In this document: in pieces, positions 26,287 to 34,351 of the stretch
How the letters are laid out: each line of letters begins with the position of its first letter
Position numbering within the stretch: position 1 is the first letter of the stretch
Made by a program: the position numbers and the translations under genes
Assembly: GCA_038116945.1 (NCBI GenBank)
Contig: JAYOEY010000006.1
Coordinates: forward strand, 115,543-179,542
From: JAYOEY01 sp038116945
GTDB taxonomy: Bacteria; Pseudomonadota; Alphaproteobacteria; MPNO01; UBA2964
DNA length: 64,000 bases
Reading direction: 5' to 3'
Notes under the pieces: model-generated
Seen by the model: only the letters and a program-made list of their open reading frames with translations
Told to the model about the DNA's origin: nothing
The model's database searches: none

Positions 26287-27864
26287 TTATACGGCCTCCT
26301 GCCTGTCGCGCCGCAAATCGAGGGCGATCCGCGGCCGGTCGATCTTGCCGTTGGGGTTACGGGGCAACGCCGTCAGAACCACGACATCGCGCGGTACCAT
26401 ATAAGGGGGGAACGCCTTGCGGCATTCGTCGATGATCGCCTGCGGATCGGCGACTCCTCCTTCGGGCGCGGTGACGGCCAGCATGACCGCCTGGCCAAGC
26501 GCCTCGTCGGACACGCCGAGCGCGACGGCCTCGCCCACCAGCCCGGTCGACAGCACGACCTCCTCGATCTCGGTCGGGCTGACCCGGTAGCCGGAGGTCT
26601 TGATCATGTCGTCGGCGCGCCCGACGAAATAGAAGAAACCGTCTTCGTCCTGTCTGACGGTATCGCCCGACCATACCGCGAGTTCCGTGATCGGCAGCGC
26701 CGGATCCTGACCCGGTGCAGGCCGGAACCTGATCGCAGTCCGTTCGGGATCGTTCCAGTAGCCCATCGCCACCAGCGCGCCGCGGTGAACAAGCTCGCCC
26801 GGCTGACCGGGCGGACAGGGTTTTCCGGTTTCGTCGACCACCAGAATTTCGGCGTTGGGAATGGCTTTCCCCATGGAGTCGGGTCGGCGATCGACTTCGG
26901 ACGGCGGCAGATAGGTCGACCGAAAGGCCTCGGTAAGACCGTACATCAGATAGGGTGCTGCGTTCGGCAACGCCGCCCGCAGCCGTTTGAGCGTCGCAAG
27001 GGGCATGTGACCGCCGGTATTGGTAAAATAGCGTACCGACCTCCGCGCCTCCTCGGGCCAGTCGAGGCCGGCGAGCTGGTGCCAGAGCGGCGGCACGCCG
27101 GCAATGCCGGTAATGCCGTATCTTGCGGCTGTCGTCGCGACATCGCGCGGCAGCAGGAAATTCATCAGAACGGCCTGGGCTCCGACATGAAAGGCGGTCG
27201 TCAGCTGAGACAGCCCCGCATCGAAGCTCAGCGGCAGGATCGACAGAATCCTGTCGTCGGGCGTGTTCTCAAGATAGCTCGCCACGCTGCGCGCGCCGGC
27301 AACCAGATTTCGGTGCGACAGAACCACGCCTTTCGGCAGTCCGGTGCTGCCGGACGTATAGATGATCGCCGCCATGTCCGTGTCGATGACCCGGTGCAGG
27401 CGAGCGCCCGGCTCGCGCGGCAGATCGTCCCAGGCGACCCGCCCGGCAACGCCGGTCGTCCCCGATCGGCCATCCACCGTCACGATGGACCGCAGGTCCG
27501 GGCAGTTGTCCGGCACGTCGCCAAGAGCGTCGAGCCGGCTTTGCGACGTCACGAGAATCCTGACATTGCAATCCGTCAGGATGTGTCGAACCTGGGGAGC
27601 GCGCAGCAGCGGGTTGACGGGCACAAAGACGGCCCCCGCGGCCGATGCAGCGAACAGGGACACCACCGTCTCGATGCGTTTCTCGAGATAGACGGCAATC
27701 CGTTCGCCGCGGCCGATCCCGAGAGATACGAACGCCCTCGCCGCAGCCTCGATGCGGCACGCCAGATCGCCGTAGGCAAGTTCCGCTTCGCCATAGCGCA
27801 GGGCCGGCGCGTCCGGCGCGCGCGCCGCTGCCGATTCCACGAGGTCGGACAAGAGCTCGGTCAT
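26287..27864 (-). CDS. Acyl-CoA ligase (AMP-forming), exosortase A-associated
   Basis: 525 residues of the ANL family: ATP-binding P-loop IIYTSGSTGLPKGVVLSH, the adenylation motif MYGLTEAFRSTYL, the hinge GRADDMIKTSGYRVSP and the C-terminal lysine motif NGKIDRPRI. It matches the exosortase A-associated ligase group (TIGR03098). It activates a carboxylic acid, most likely an amino acid or acyl group, as an adenylate and loads it onto CoA or the ACP encoded divergently 278 bases away. It is first in the ligase-decarboxylase-amidotransferase unit. Confidence 0.92.
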   Translation of the reverse strand: MTELLSDLVESAAARAPDAPALRYGEAELAYGDLACRIEAAARAFVSLGIGRGERIAVYLEKRIETVVSLFAASAAGAVFVPVNPLLRAPQVRHILTDCNVRILVTSQSRLDALGDVPDNCPDLRSIVTVDGRSGTTGVAGRVAWDDLPREPGARLHRVIDTDMAAIIYTSGSTGLPKGVVLSHRNLVAGARSVASYLENTPDDRILSILPLSFDAGLSQLTTAFHVGAQAVLMNFLLPRDVATTAARYGITGIAGVPPLWHQLAGLDWPEEARRSVRYFTNTGGHMPLATLKRLRAALPNAAPYLMYGLTEAFRSTYLPPSEVDRRPDSMGKAIPNAEILVVDETGKPCPPGQPGELVHRGALVAMGYWNDPERTAIRFRPAPGQDPALPITELAVWSGDTVRQDEDGFFYFVGRADDMIKTSGYRVSPTEIEEVVLSTGLVGEAVALGVSDEALGQAVMLAVTAPEGGVADPQAIIDECRKAFPPYMVPRDVVVLTALPRNPNGKIDRPRIALDLRRDRQEAV

Positions 27865-27927
27865 GGCTGGCGGTTTAAGCTAAAAGCGGCCGTCAAGGCA
27901 AATGAATTGAATTCAAGGTGTTATCGG

Positions 27928-27959
27928 GCGCCAATGAGCAATCCGCGCCGGATTGGCGC
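27928..27959. promoter_or_regulatory. Nested inverted repeat, possible operator
   Basis: GCGCCAAT (27928-27935) and ATTGGCGC (27952-27959) are perfect inverted arms. Inside, CAATCCG-CGC-CGGATTG (27939-27955) forms a second alternative stem that shares bases with the outer one. The two structures exclude each other, which is seen in operators and in RNA switches. Confidence 0.4.
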
Positions 27960-28044
27960 TTCGTTAACCGCGTCCCGTTATGACGGGAATTGGCGACACC
28001 GTTCCCCGAGACGAGCGGCGTGCCGGGCCGCAACCGGTAAGCGG

Positions 28045-28073
28045 TCGACGCTGGCGAACCGATCCACTATAAA
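28045..28073 (+). promoter_or_regulatory. Candidate sigma-70 promoter for the ACP-hydrolase-FemAB run
   Basis: TCGACG and TATAAA are separated by exactly 17 bases. The implied start near 28080 leaves a leader of about 60 bases before the ACP ATG. Confidence 0.4.
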
Positions 28074-28142
28074 CTGCCCGAAATTCGACGGGCGCGCCGC
28101 CCTGGTAACGGGCCAAGGCGGGAACAAGGCAGGAAGCAGAAG

Positions 28143-28394
28143 ATGGCGACGATCGACGCAGTGAAATCCATCCTGGGAGAAGCGCTGCAGCTGGGCGACC
28201 GCACCAGCCTGATCGATGCCGACACGCCGCTCCTCGGCGGCATACCGGAATTCGATTCCGCTGCCGTCGTCACTGTTATCCTGACCCTGGAGGACCGGTT
28301 CGGAATCGTGGTCGAGGACGAGGAAGTCAGCGCGGAAACCTTTGAATCGGTCGGCAGCCTCGCCGCGTTCGTCGACCGCAAAACCGCGGAGTAG
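28143..28394 (+). CDS. Acyl carrier protein, exosortase A-associated
   Basis: 83 residues, acidic, four-helix pattern. The phosphopantetheine Ser is S39 in GIPEFDSAAVVTVI, where the usual DSL is DSA. AGGA lies seven bases before the ATG. The stop (TAG) overlaps the GTG start of the next gene by one base, so translation is coupled. It most likely carries the acyl or aminoacyl group activated by the divergent ligase, and the PLP decarboxylase and hydrolases would act on that carrier-bound group or its product. No phosphopantetheinyl transferase is seen here. Confidence 0.9.
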   Translation: MATIDAVKSILGEALQLGDRTSLIDADTPLLGGIPEFDSAAVVTVILTLEDRFGIVVEDEEVSAETFESVGSLAAFVDRKTAE

Positions 28395-29230
28395 TGGCGC
28401 TTTCCCCGCCTGAATGCGAACGGGTGCCCGCTTTTCTGGAGCGGAACGGCAGACGGATTTACACCATACGGTTCGACCCTCCCGGCGGCCCGGCTGCGCG
28501 TCCTGCCGTTATCCTGTTTCCTCCGTTCGCCGAAGAAATGAACCGGTGCCGGCGCATGATGACGCTTCAGGGCGAAGCCCTGGCGCGGTCGGGCGTGAGC
28601 ACGACTGTGTTCGACCTGTCGTCGACCGGCGACAGCTCGGGCGGATTCGAGGAGGCGTCATGGGAAAACTGGACGGATGACGCCCGCGCCGTCATCGAAG
28701 CGGCCGGCGAAGCGGGAGCGTCCGCCATCCGGCTGCTCGGCATTCGTCTGGGCGCTGCGCTCGCGCTGGAAGTCGCTCATGCTGCCGATTACGGGATCGA
28801 CCGCATCGCGCTGTGGCAGCCGGTCGCTTCGGGCGCCGTGCATCTGACCCAGTTCCTGAGGCTTCGGATCGCAGCGGCGATGACCGGCGGCGCATCGGGC
28901 GAGACCACGAAAGGGCTGCGGGAAAGGCTGGCGTCGGGCGAAACGCTGGAAGTGGGCGGCTATCCCGTGACAGGCGCGCTCGCCGATGCCCTTGAAGCCG
29001 CGACTCTGGCCGATACCGCGCCCAGAGGTCCGGTCTTCTGGATGGAGGTCATGTCGCAGGAACCCGGAACGATCCTGCCGGCAAGCGAACGCGTCATAAA
29101 GATATGGCGCGACGGCGGAGCCGAGATACAGACATGCGTCGTCGAGGGCGATCCGTTCTGGTCGATCCAGGAGACCACCCTCGCTCCGGCGCTCATCCGG
29201 AAAACGACAGAAATCCTGGCGAAGAGCTGA
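28394..29230 (+). CDS. Alpha/beta hydrolase, exosortase A system-associated, hydrolase 2
   Basis: 278 residues with an alpha/beta-hydrolase core: VILFPPFAEEMNRCRRM, TTVFDLSSTGDSSGGFEEAS and the elbow region LLGIRLGAALALE. It matches the exosortase A-associated hydrolase 2 group (TIGR03101). At the nucleophile elbow, where G-x-S-x-G is expected, the sequence reads G-I-R-L-G, so no serine nucleophile is present. It may be a non-catalytic or differently acting partner of the next gene. GTG at 28394 is the start, overlapping the ACP stop. Confidence 0.88.
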   Translation: MALSPPECERVPAFLERNGRRIYTIRFDPPGGPAARPAVILFPPFAEEMNRCRRMMTLQGEALARSGVSTTVFDLSSTGDSSGGFEEASWENWTDDARAVIEAAGEAGASAIRLLGIRLGAALALEVAHAADYGIDRIALWQPVASGAVHLTQFLRLRIAAAMTGGASGETTKGLRERLASGETLEVGGYPVTGALADALEAATLADTAPRGPVFWMEVMSQEPGTILPASERVIKIWRDGGAEIQTCVVEGDPFWSIQETTLAPALIRKTTEILAKS

Positions 29231-29231
29231 C

Positions 29232-30104
29232 ATGGCGCGGCAAGGCTCCGACGAATACCCGATCCTGTTCGACTGCGAAGGCGACGCGCTTGCGGGGATC
29301 GTTCATCCCGGCGACGAAACGGCGTCTTTCGGCGTGGTCGTCGTCGTGGGCGGACCGCAATACAGGGCGGGCAGCCACAGGCAGTTCGTTCTGCTCGCGC
29401 GACGGCTCGCCGGAGCAGGCATACCGGTCCTGCGTTTCGATCTTCGCGGCATGGGCGACAGCGGCGGCGATTTTCCCGGCTTCGAATCGATCGACGCCGA
29501 CATTCGCACCGCCGTCGACGCGCTGGTCGAACGGATCCCATCGATCCGACATGTCGGCCTGTGGGGACTTTGCGATGGCGCATCGGCAATCGCGTTCTAC
29601 GCGGCGAGCGATCCGCGCATAGCGGGCGTCGCGCTGCTGAACCCCTGGGTTCGGACGGAAGCGACGCACGCCCAGGCCCGGATCAGGCATTATTACGGGG
29701 CGCGGCTGTTTTCCGGCGCATTCTGGAAGCGCCTTGCAGGCGGCGAGGTCGATGTCGCGGGCGCGGTCCGGGGTCTGTTCGGCAGCGTTCGGCAGGCGCG
29801 CGCATCCGCATCGACGGGGTCCGAACGCGACGTCTCGCTGCCGGACCGCATGCGAGAGGGGCTAATGGCGTTCCGCGGTCGCATCCTGATCCTGCTAAGC
29901 GGCAACGATCTGACGGCCCGTGAATTTGCCGATGTCGCCGCGGCGTCGCCAGAGTGGCGCGGCCTGCTGGAGGAACCGCGCACCGAACGGGTCGACCTGC
30001 CCGACGCCGACCACACCCTGTCGCGTTCGGATTGGTCGGACGCAGCGGCGAATTGCACCGCCTCCTGGTGCACGGCCATCGCTGCCGACGGCGGAGAAAG
30101 CTGA
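29232..30104 (+). CDS. Alpha/beta hydrolase, exosortase A system-associated, hydrolase 1
   Basis: 290 residues of the same fold as its upstream neighbour: VVVVVGGPQYRAGSHRQFVL, RFDLRGMGDSGGDFPGFES and VGLWGLCDGASAIAFYA. It matches hydrolase 1 (TIGR03100). The elbow is G-L-C-D-G, so a Cys stands in the nucleophile position, as in dienelactone hydrolase-type enzymes; the acid/base His could be in DADHTLS near the C-terminus. A thioesterase or transacylase acting on the ACP-bound group is a reasonable inference. It starts one base after the hydrolase 2 stop, with GAAGAGC before ATG. Confidence 0.9.
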   Translation: MARQGSDEYPILFDCEGDALAGIVHPGDETASFGVVVVVGGPQYRAGSHRQFVLLARRLAGAGIPVLRFDLRGMGDSGGDFPGFESIDADIRTAVDALVERIPSIRHVGLWGLCDGASAIAFYAASDPRIAGVALLNPWVRTEATHAQARIRHYYGARLFSGAFWKRLAGGEVDVAGAVRGLFGSVRQARASASTGSERDVSLPDRMREGLMAFRGRILILLSGNDLTAREFADVAAASPEWRGLLEEPRTERVDLPDADHTLSRSDWSDAAANCTASWCTAIAADGGES

Positions 30105-30106
30105 CC

Positions 30107-31201
30107 GTGCAGGGCGCCCTCTACCATTCTCTTGACGACCTGCCGCAGGCCTATGACGGGCTGATGGATGCGGCCGGCCGCGCAAATCTCTATTTCGGCC
30201 GTCCCTGGTTCCGCAACCTGATCGAAACGACGACCGATGCGGGCGACGAGCTGCTGCTCTTCGGAGTGGCGGACGACGATGGCCGGGCGCGGGCGCTTTT
30301 CATCGCCCGCCGGAAACCGGGAAACGGGTTTTTCGGGACGCGAACCGTCGAGACCTTCGCCAATTTTTACACCATGCTGGCGGGCCCGATCGTCCGGCCG
30401 GACGAAGAACGCCTCGTCGATACGCTCGGCGCGCTGATCCGGACGATCAGGGAAGAATGCCCCGACGGCAGCATACTCTCCTTGCCGTCCATGGACCCGG
30501 ACTCTCCGGTTTTCGCCGCGCTTCTGACGGCATTGTCATCGGAAGGGTTTCAGACCGCCACGGAATTCGGTTTCGGCAACTGGTACGAGCCGACCGGGGG
30601 GATCGGTTACGCGGCGTATCACGATTCGCTCTCGAGCCGGACCCGAAACACGATCCGCCGCCGGACGCAGAAGCTGGAGCGGGAGCACGACGTACGGTAT
30701 CTGCTGACCGACGGCAGCCACGATTTCGACGAAGCGCTGGCCGCCTACCGGCAGATTTACGATAACAGCTGGAAGATACCGGAGGCCTATCCGGATTTTA
30801 TCGAAGGTTTTCTGAACGCCTGCGCCGAAATCGGCGCGCTCAGGCTCGGCATTCTGTTCGTGGACGATACGCCCGCCGCGGCGCAGATCTGGACGGTCCA
30901 TAATGGCGAGGCGACGATCTACAAGCTCGCCTACGACGAAAATTTCCGGAATCTGTCCCCCGGATCCGTCCTGACGGCGAAAATAATGAAGGACGTCCTC
31001 GACAGGGACCGGCCGCGCGAGGTGGATTACGGTTTCGGCGACGATCCGTACAAGAAGGAATGGACACGGCATCGGCGCGAACGGGTGACGCTACGCGCGT
31101 TCCGGACGGCCAAACCCGCCGGTGCGCTGGCGGCGGCGCGCTTCCATGTACGGCGCGTGGCGGCGCAGATGCGCGACAGGCTGATTCGCCGGCCGACCTG
31201 A
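30107..31201 (+). CDS. FemAB/GNAT-type acyltransferase (second copy)
   Basis: 364 residues from GTG 30107, which follows the hydrolase 1 stop by two bases and has GGAGAA upstream. The fold is of the Acetyltransf_6/FemAB type: LSSRTRNTIRRRTQKLEREH, YRQIYDNSWKIPEAYPDFIE, TPAAAQIWTVHNGEATIYK and DYGFGDDPYKKEWT. An earlier in-frame start at 29954 would overlap hydrolase 1 by 150 bases and reads as Arg-rich shadow sequence, so it is rejected. As last gene of the ACP operon it is a good candidate to move the carrier-bound group onto the sugar polymer or its precursor. Confidence 0.88.
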   Translation: MQGALYHSLDDLPQAYDGLMDAAGRANLYFGRPWFRNLIETTTDAGDELLLFGVADDDGRARALFIARRKPGNGFFGTRTVETFANFYTMLAGPIVRPDEERLVDTLGALIRTIREECPDGSILSLPSMDPDSPVFAALLTALSSEGFQTATEFGFGNWYEPTGGIGYAAYHDSLSSRTRNTIRRRTQKLEREHDVRYLLTDGSHDFDEALAAYRQIYDNSWKIPEAYPDFIEGFLNACAEIGALRLGILFVDDTPAAAQIWTVHNGEATIYKLAYDENFRNLSPGSVLTAKIMKDVLDRDRPREVDYGFGDDPYKKEWTRHRRERVTLRAFRTAKPAGALAAARFHVRRVAAQMRDRLIRRPT

Positions 31202-31230
31202 CGCGCAGCCGGGCTGCCCCGACGTACGCC

Positions 31231-31259
31231 TTGAAATCATCACGGCGCCTTCTTAGGGT
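31231..31259 (+). promoter_or_regulatory. Candidate promoter for the lectin-like protein gene
   Basis: TTGAAA and TAGGGT are separated by 17 bases, 37 bases upstream of the ATG at 31296. The -35 box is good, the -10 box poor. Confidence 0.3.
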
Positions 31260-31295
31260 TGGGCGTCACGGACGACAAACGCAACACGGATCGAG

Positions 31296-31913
31296 ATGGC
31301 CGTTTTCACCAGTCGCGGACTGTTCCTGCTCTCAGCCGGAATTTTCACTGCCATGATGACTGCAATGGCGGGCGGATTGGCGTCGGCCGAACCGAGTTTC
31401 AACAAGCCGGTCTACAATCCGGATACGAAGAGCTATTTCGAACTCTTCAGCCCCTCGGCGGACGACCCCAAGGTCACCAAGGTGAACAACACCGGCGCGA
31501 TCAATTATTCCAAGGCCCTGAAGATTGCTGCCACTCGGCGGTACAAAGGCGTGCCCGGGCGACTTGCCGTCGTACCGAACGAACAGGTCCACAAGTTCCT
31601 CGCTGAAAAATTCCGACCGAACGTGTCGGCTTGGATCGGCCTTCGCTATTACTGCCGTTTCAAGAAACTCATGTGGGGAAACGGACAGGTCCTGAAGATA
31701 GGAAAGGATTTCGCGATCTGGGGTCCGCGAATGTGGAACGTAGACGGTCCGAGTCCGCGCACCGTAAAAGCCTCCGATTGCTGGAGCTCCGCCCGGGATT
31801 TTTACCTGCCCGTGCATTACTGGCCGATGTCGGACGGATTCCGCTGGAACGCCAACGGTTTTGGCAAGGAATTCAATGCCCTGATCATTGAATACCGAAC
31901 GGGCAAGCCCTGA
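31296..31913 (+). CDS. Secreted C-type lectin-like domain protein
   Basis: 205 residues with a signal peptide (LFLLSAGIFTAMMTAMAGGL, cleavage near ASA). The mature part carries a C-type lectin-like signature: INYSKALKIAATRRYKGVPG, LAVVPNEQVHKFLAEKF, then SAWIGLRYYCRFKKLMWGNG with the WIGL and W-x-x-G core, and two Cys (YYC and SDCWSS) that could pair. Such domains bind carbohydrate or protein. Lying between the acyltransferase and UDP-GlcNAc 2-epimerase, it may bind or retain the exported polymer. The superfamily call rests on the WIGL pattern; the exact family is not recognised. Confidence 0.7.
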   Translation: MAVFTSRGLFLLSAGIFTAMMTAMAGGLASAEPSFNKPVYNPDTKSYFELFSPSADDPKVTKVNNTGAINYSKALKIAATRRYKGVPGRLAVVPNEQVHKFLAEKFRPNVSAWIGLRYYCRFKKLMWGNGQVLKIGKDFAIWGPRMWNVDGPSPRTVKASDCWSSARDFYLPVHYWPMSDGFRWNANGFGKEFNALIIEYRTGKP

Positions 31914-31924
31914 ACGCCAACCGC

Positions 31925-33016
31925 ATGATTAACGTTCACCTGATCGCCGCCGCGCGGCCCAACTTCATGAAGGTGGCACCGCTATACCATGCGCTTTCCG
32001 GCGCGGACTGGTGCCGTCCCGCGCTGGTCCACACGGGCCAGCATTACGACTTCAACATGTCCGACGCCTTCTTTCAGGATCTGGGACTGCCCGAGCCCGA
32101 CTACCATCTGGGCGTCGGCAGCGGCAGCCACGCCGAGCAGACGGCAGGCGTCATGGTCGCGTACGAAAAGGTCCTGATCGAGACGAAGCCGGACTGGATC
32201 GTCGTTGTCGGCGACGTCAATTCGACGATCGCCTGCACGCTCGCCGCCAAGAAGCTGTGTCTTCGCGTCGCTCATCTGGAAGCCGGCCTGCGGTCGCGCG
32301 ACTGGAAGATGCCGGAAGAAATCAACCGGATGGTCACGGATACGATCGCGGACGTGCTCTGGACGCCGTCGCGCGACGGCGACGAAAACCTGCTGGCGGA
32401 AGGCGTCGCCCCGGAACGGATCAGCTTCGTCGGCAATATCATGATCGACTCTTACGAGCTGTTGCGCGACAGGATCGAACGGGAATCCACGCGCGACGGG
32501 TTCGGGCTGGAAGCCGGTACGTACGGAGTCGTCACCCTGCACCGTCCGAGCAATGTCGACGACCGGAACACCCTTCATACGCTGATCGACACCCTGACGA
32601 CGGCTGCGCGCGAAGTGCCGCTGGTCTTCGCCCTTCATCCGAGGACCCGCAAGAATCTCGAGACGTTCGGCCTGTACGAAACGCTGGCGAACGCAAAGGG
32701 CATTCATCTGAGCGACCCGCTCAGCTATATCCGGTTCATGGGGCTGGTCCGCGAATCCAGGCTGGTCATCACCGATTCCGGCGGCATCCAGGAAGAAACG
32801 ACCTATCTGGGTATCCCCTGCCTTACGCTCCGCGACACGACGGAGCGCCCGGTGACGATCACCGAAGGAACCAACCGCCTCGCCACCACGGATGGCCTGG
32901 GCGCCATGATCGACACGGTCGTTTCAGGCGACTGGCCCGCGGGAAAGATTCCGGAACTGTGGGATGGCAGGACCGCCGCGCGCGTCGCCGAGGATATCCG
33001 GCGCAGGTCGGCCTGA
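31925..33016 (+). CDS. wecB: UDP-N-acetylglucosamine 2-epimerase (non-hydrolysing)
   Basis: 363 residues, full length for the family. Landmarks are HTGQHYDFNMSDAFFQDLGL, VVGDVNSTIACTLAAKKL, HLEAGLRSRDWKMPEEINRM and SGGIQEETTYLGIPCLTLRD, with the substrate-binding TERPVT and EGTN motifs. It interconverts UDP-GlcNAc and UDP-ManNAc in the cytoplasm, so the repeat unit probably contains ManNAc or a derivative such as ManNAcA. It is 11 bases after the lectin-like gene and converges with the GT4 gene, whose stop is 3 bases away. Confidence 0.95.
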   Translation: MINVHLIAAARPNFMKVAPLYHALSGADWCRPALVHTGQHYDFNMSDAFFQDLGLPEPDYHLGVGSGSHAEQTAGVMVAYEKVLIETKPDWIVVVGDVNSTIACTLAAKKLCLRVAHLEAGLRSRDWKMPEEINRMVTDTIADVLWTPSRDGDENLLAEGVAPERISFVGNIMIDSYELLRDRIERESTRDGFGLEAGTYGVVTLHRPSNVDDRNTLHTLIDTLTTAAREVPLVFALHPRTRKNLETFGLYETLANAKGIHLSDPLSYIRFMGLVRESRLVITDSGGIQEETTYLGIPCLTLRDTTERPVTITEGTNRLATTDGLGAMIDTVVSGDWPAGKIPELWDGRTAARVAEDIRRRSA

Positions 33017-33019
33017 TCG

Positions 33020-34351
33020 TCAGCGCGCCTCTTCAGCGACGGTTTTGAGGAAGGCTTCTACCTTTGCGTACTGGTCCGAGCGCGACAGCCCGTCGCGGAC
33101 GGCCGCCGGCAGCAGGGGCAACGTGCCCTTCTCGCGTTTCTCGGACTGCCAGCGGGCGAGCTGCCCCGCGATCTCTTCGGGATCGTTGACCACCACGCCC
33201 GCCGACCGCTCGGACAGGATACGGGCGGGCACGCCATCGACCGGACCGAGGCCGAGAACCGGCCTGCGGGCGGCGACATATTCGAAAACCTTGCCCGGCA
33301 CGTTGCCGACCTCCCTGGGGTCGTTCCACTGCAGCAGCAACAGCACGTCCGCGTTCATCTGCAGGTCGATGGAGTCGCTGTAGGAGACCCGGTCGTTCGC
33401 CGTAATGCGATCAAGAACACCGTGGGCAGACGCCATCCGGCGCAGGACGACGGGATCGGCGCCGTAGAAATCGACCCGGATCGATTTGCCTGCCTCGCCC
33501 ATCAGCTTGATGGCGGCAAACAGCGGCGACGGATCGCGCCGGTCGGTATAGAGCACGCCGGTATAAACGATCCGCAACATGTCGGGCGGAGCGAAGGACC
33601 GTTCTTCGCGAAGGGGAAAATCGTCTGGATCGAAACCGTTATAAACCACCGTCACCGGCAAACCGAAACGGGCCGCATAGTCTTTGGCCCAGGGCTCCGA
33701 GACCGTCACAATTCCCCTCGCGGGCTCCATCCACCAGTTCTCCAGCCGCCGGTCGATCTTCTTGCGGACCATCTGAAGGCCGCTGAAATCGTGATACGGG
33801 TCCTCGAAATAGCGGTCCCTGTATTCGACCACGAGCGGGGCGCCCGCCCGGCGCGCCAGCGACCGTGCGATCAGGATGGACGTAAAGGGCGGCGCAGAGC
33901 CGAGCACGACATCCGGGCTCCAGCCTCTGAGGACAGAATGGCCGCCGCGAAGCCCGTGCGGAAGCCACCCGACCATGGGATCCGGAAGCCCGACGATGGT
34001 GTCATAAAGATTGAGGGCGAATCGCAACAGGCCGGGCCGTGCGGTCTGCTGCTGCGTCTGCGGCGCCTGATCGCCCGAAGCGCCGCCGGCCGCCGCAGGA
34101 CCGCCTCCCCGCAGCGCCACGCGAAGCCGCTGCACGGCCTTGGGAAACCACAGAATATCCGAATAGCCGGTCCGCTTTATCCTCTCTTCGGGAAATTCCA
34201 GCGCCAGGGTCCTCGCGAACGGCAGACCGGCGCAGCTCACCACCCGAACGTCGTGCCCCTGCTCATGGAGAAACTTGCACAGCTTTCCGACGCGCAACGC
34301 GCCCATCGTATTGAATGGCGGCATGTACCAGGAAACGATCAGGATGCGCAT
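33020..34351 (-). CDS. Glycosyltransferase family 4
   Basis: 443 residues. It opens with ILIVSWYMPPFNTMGALRVG, typical of GT4 acceptor domains, and has LRIVYTGVLYTDRRDPSPLF in the nucleotide-sugar half followed by EVGNVPGKVFEYVAARRPVLG with the EX7E region. A low-complexity insert (GGGPAAAGGASGDQAPQTQQ) sits near residue 90. It extends the repeat unit. It directly follows the asparagine-synthase-like gene, with no gap. Confidence 0.9.
   Translation of the reverse strand: MRILIVSWYMPPFNTMGALRVGKLCKFLHEQGHDVRVVSCAGLPFARTLALEFPEERIKRTGYSDILWFPKAVQRLRVALRGGGPAAAGGASGDQAPQTQQQTARPGLLRFALNLYDTIVGLPDPMVGWLPHGLRGGHSVLRGWSPDVVLGSAPPFTSILIARSLARRAGAPLVVEYRDRYFEDPYHDFSGLQMVRKKIDRRLENWWMEPARGIVTVSEPWAKDYAARFGLPVTVVYNGFDPDDFPLREERSFAPPDMLRIVYTGVLYTDRRDPSPLFAAIKLMGEAGKSIRVDFYGADPVVLRRMASAHGVLDRITANDRVSYSDSIDLQMNADVLLLLQWNDPREVGNVPGKVFEYVAARRPVLGLGPVDGVPARILSERSAGVVVNDPEEIAGQLARWQSEKREKGTLPLLPAAVRDGLSRSDQYAKVEAFLKTVAEEAR

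Larger units (their letters stand above)
27865..28142. other. Divergent control region between acyl-CoA ligase and ACP
   Basis: 278 bases serving two divergent operons of the same pathway. It contains a 10-bp palindrome (TTGAATTCAA, 27907-27916), a nested inverted repeat at 27928-27959 and a promoter candidate toward the ACP. A shared regulator is plausible. Confidence 0.5.

Noticed and set aside
24916..28164. Very long open frame on plus (over 1000 codons)
   Set aside because: It is antisense to amidotransferase, decarboxylase and ligase genes that all have clear family motifs; the translation is Arg/Gly/Asp-rich shadow sequence typical of high-GC DNA.
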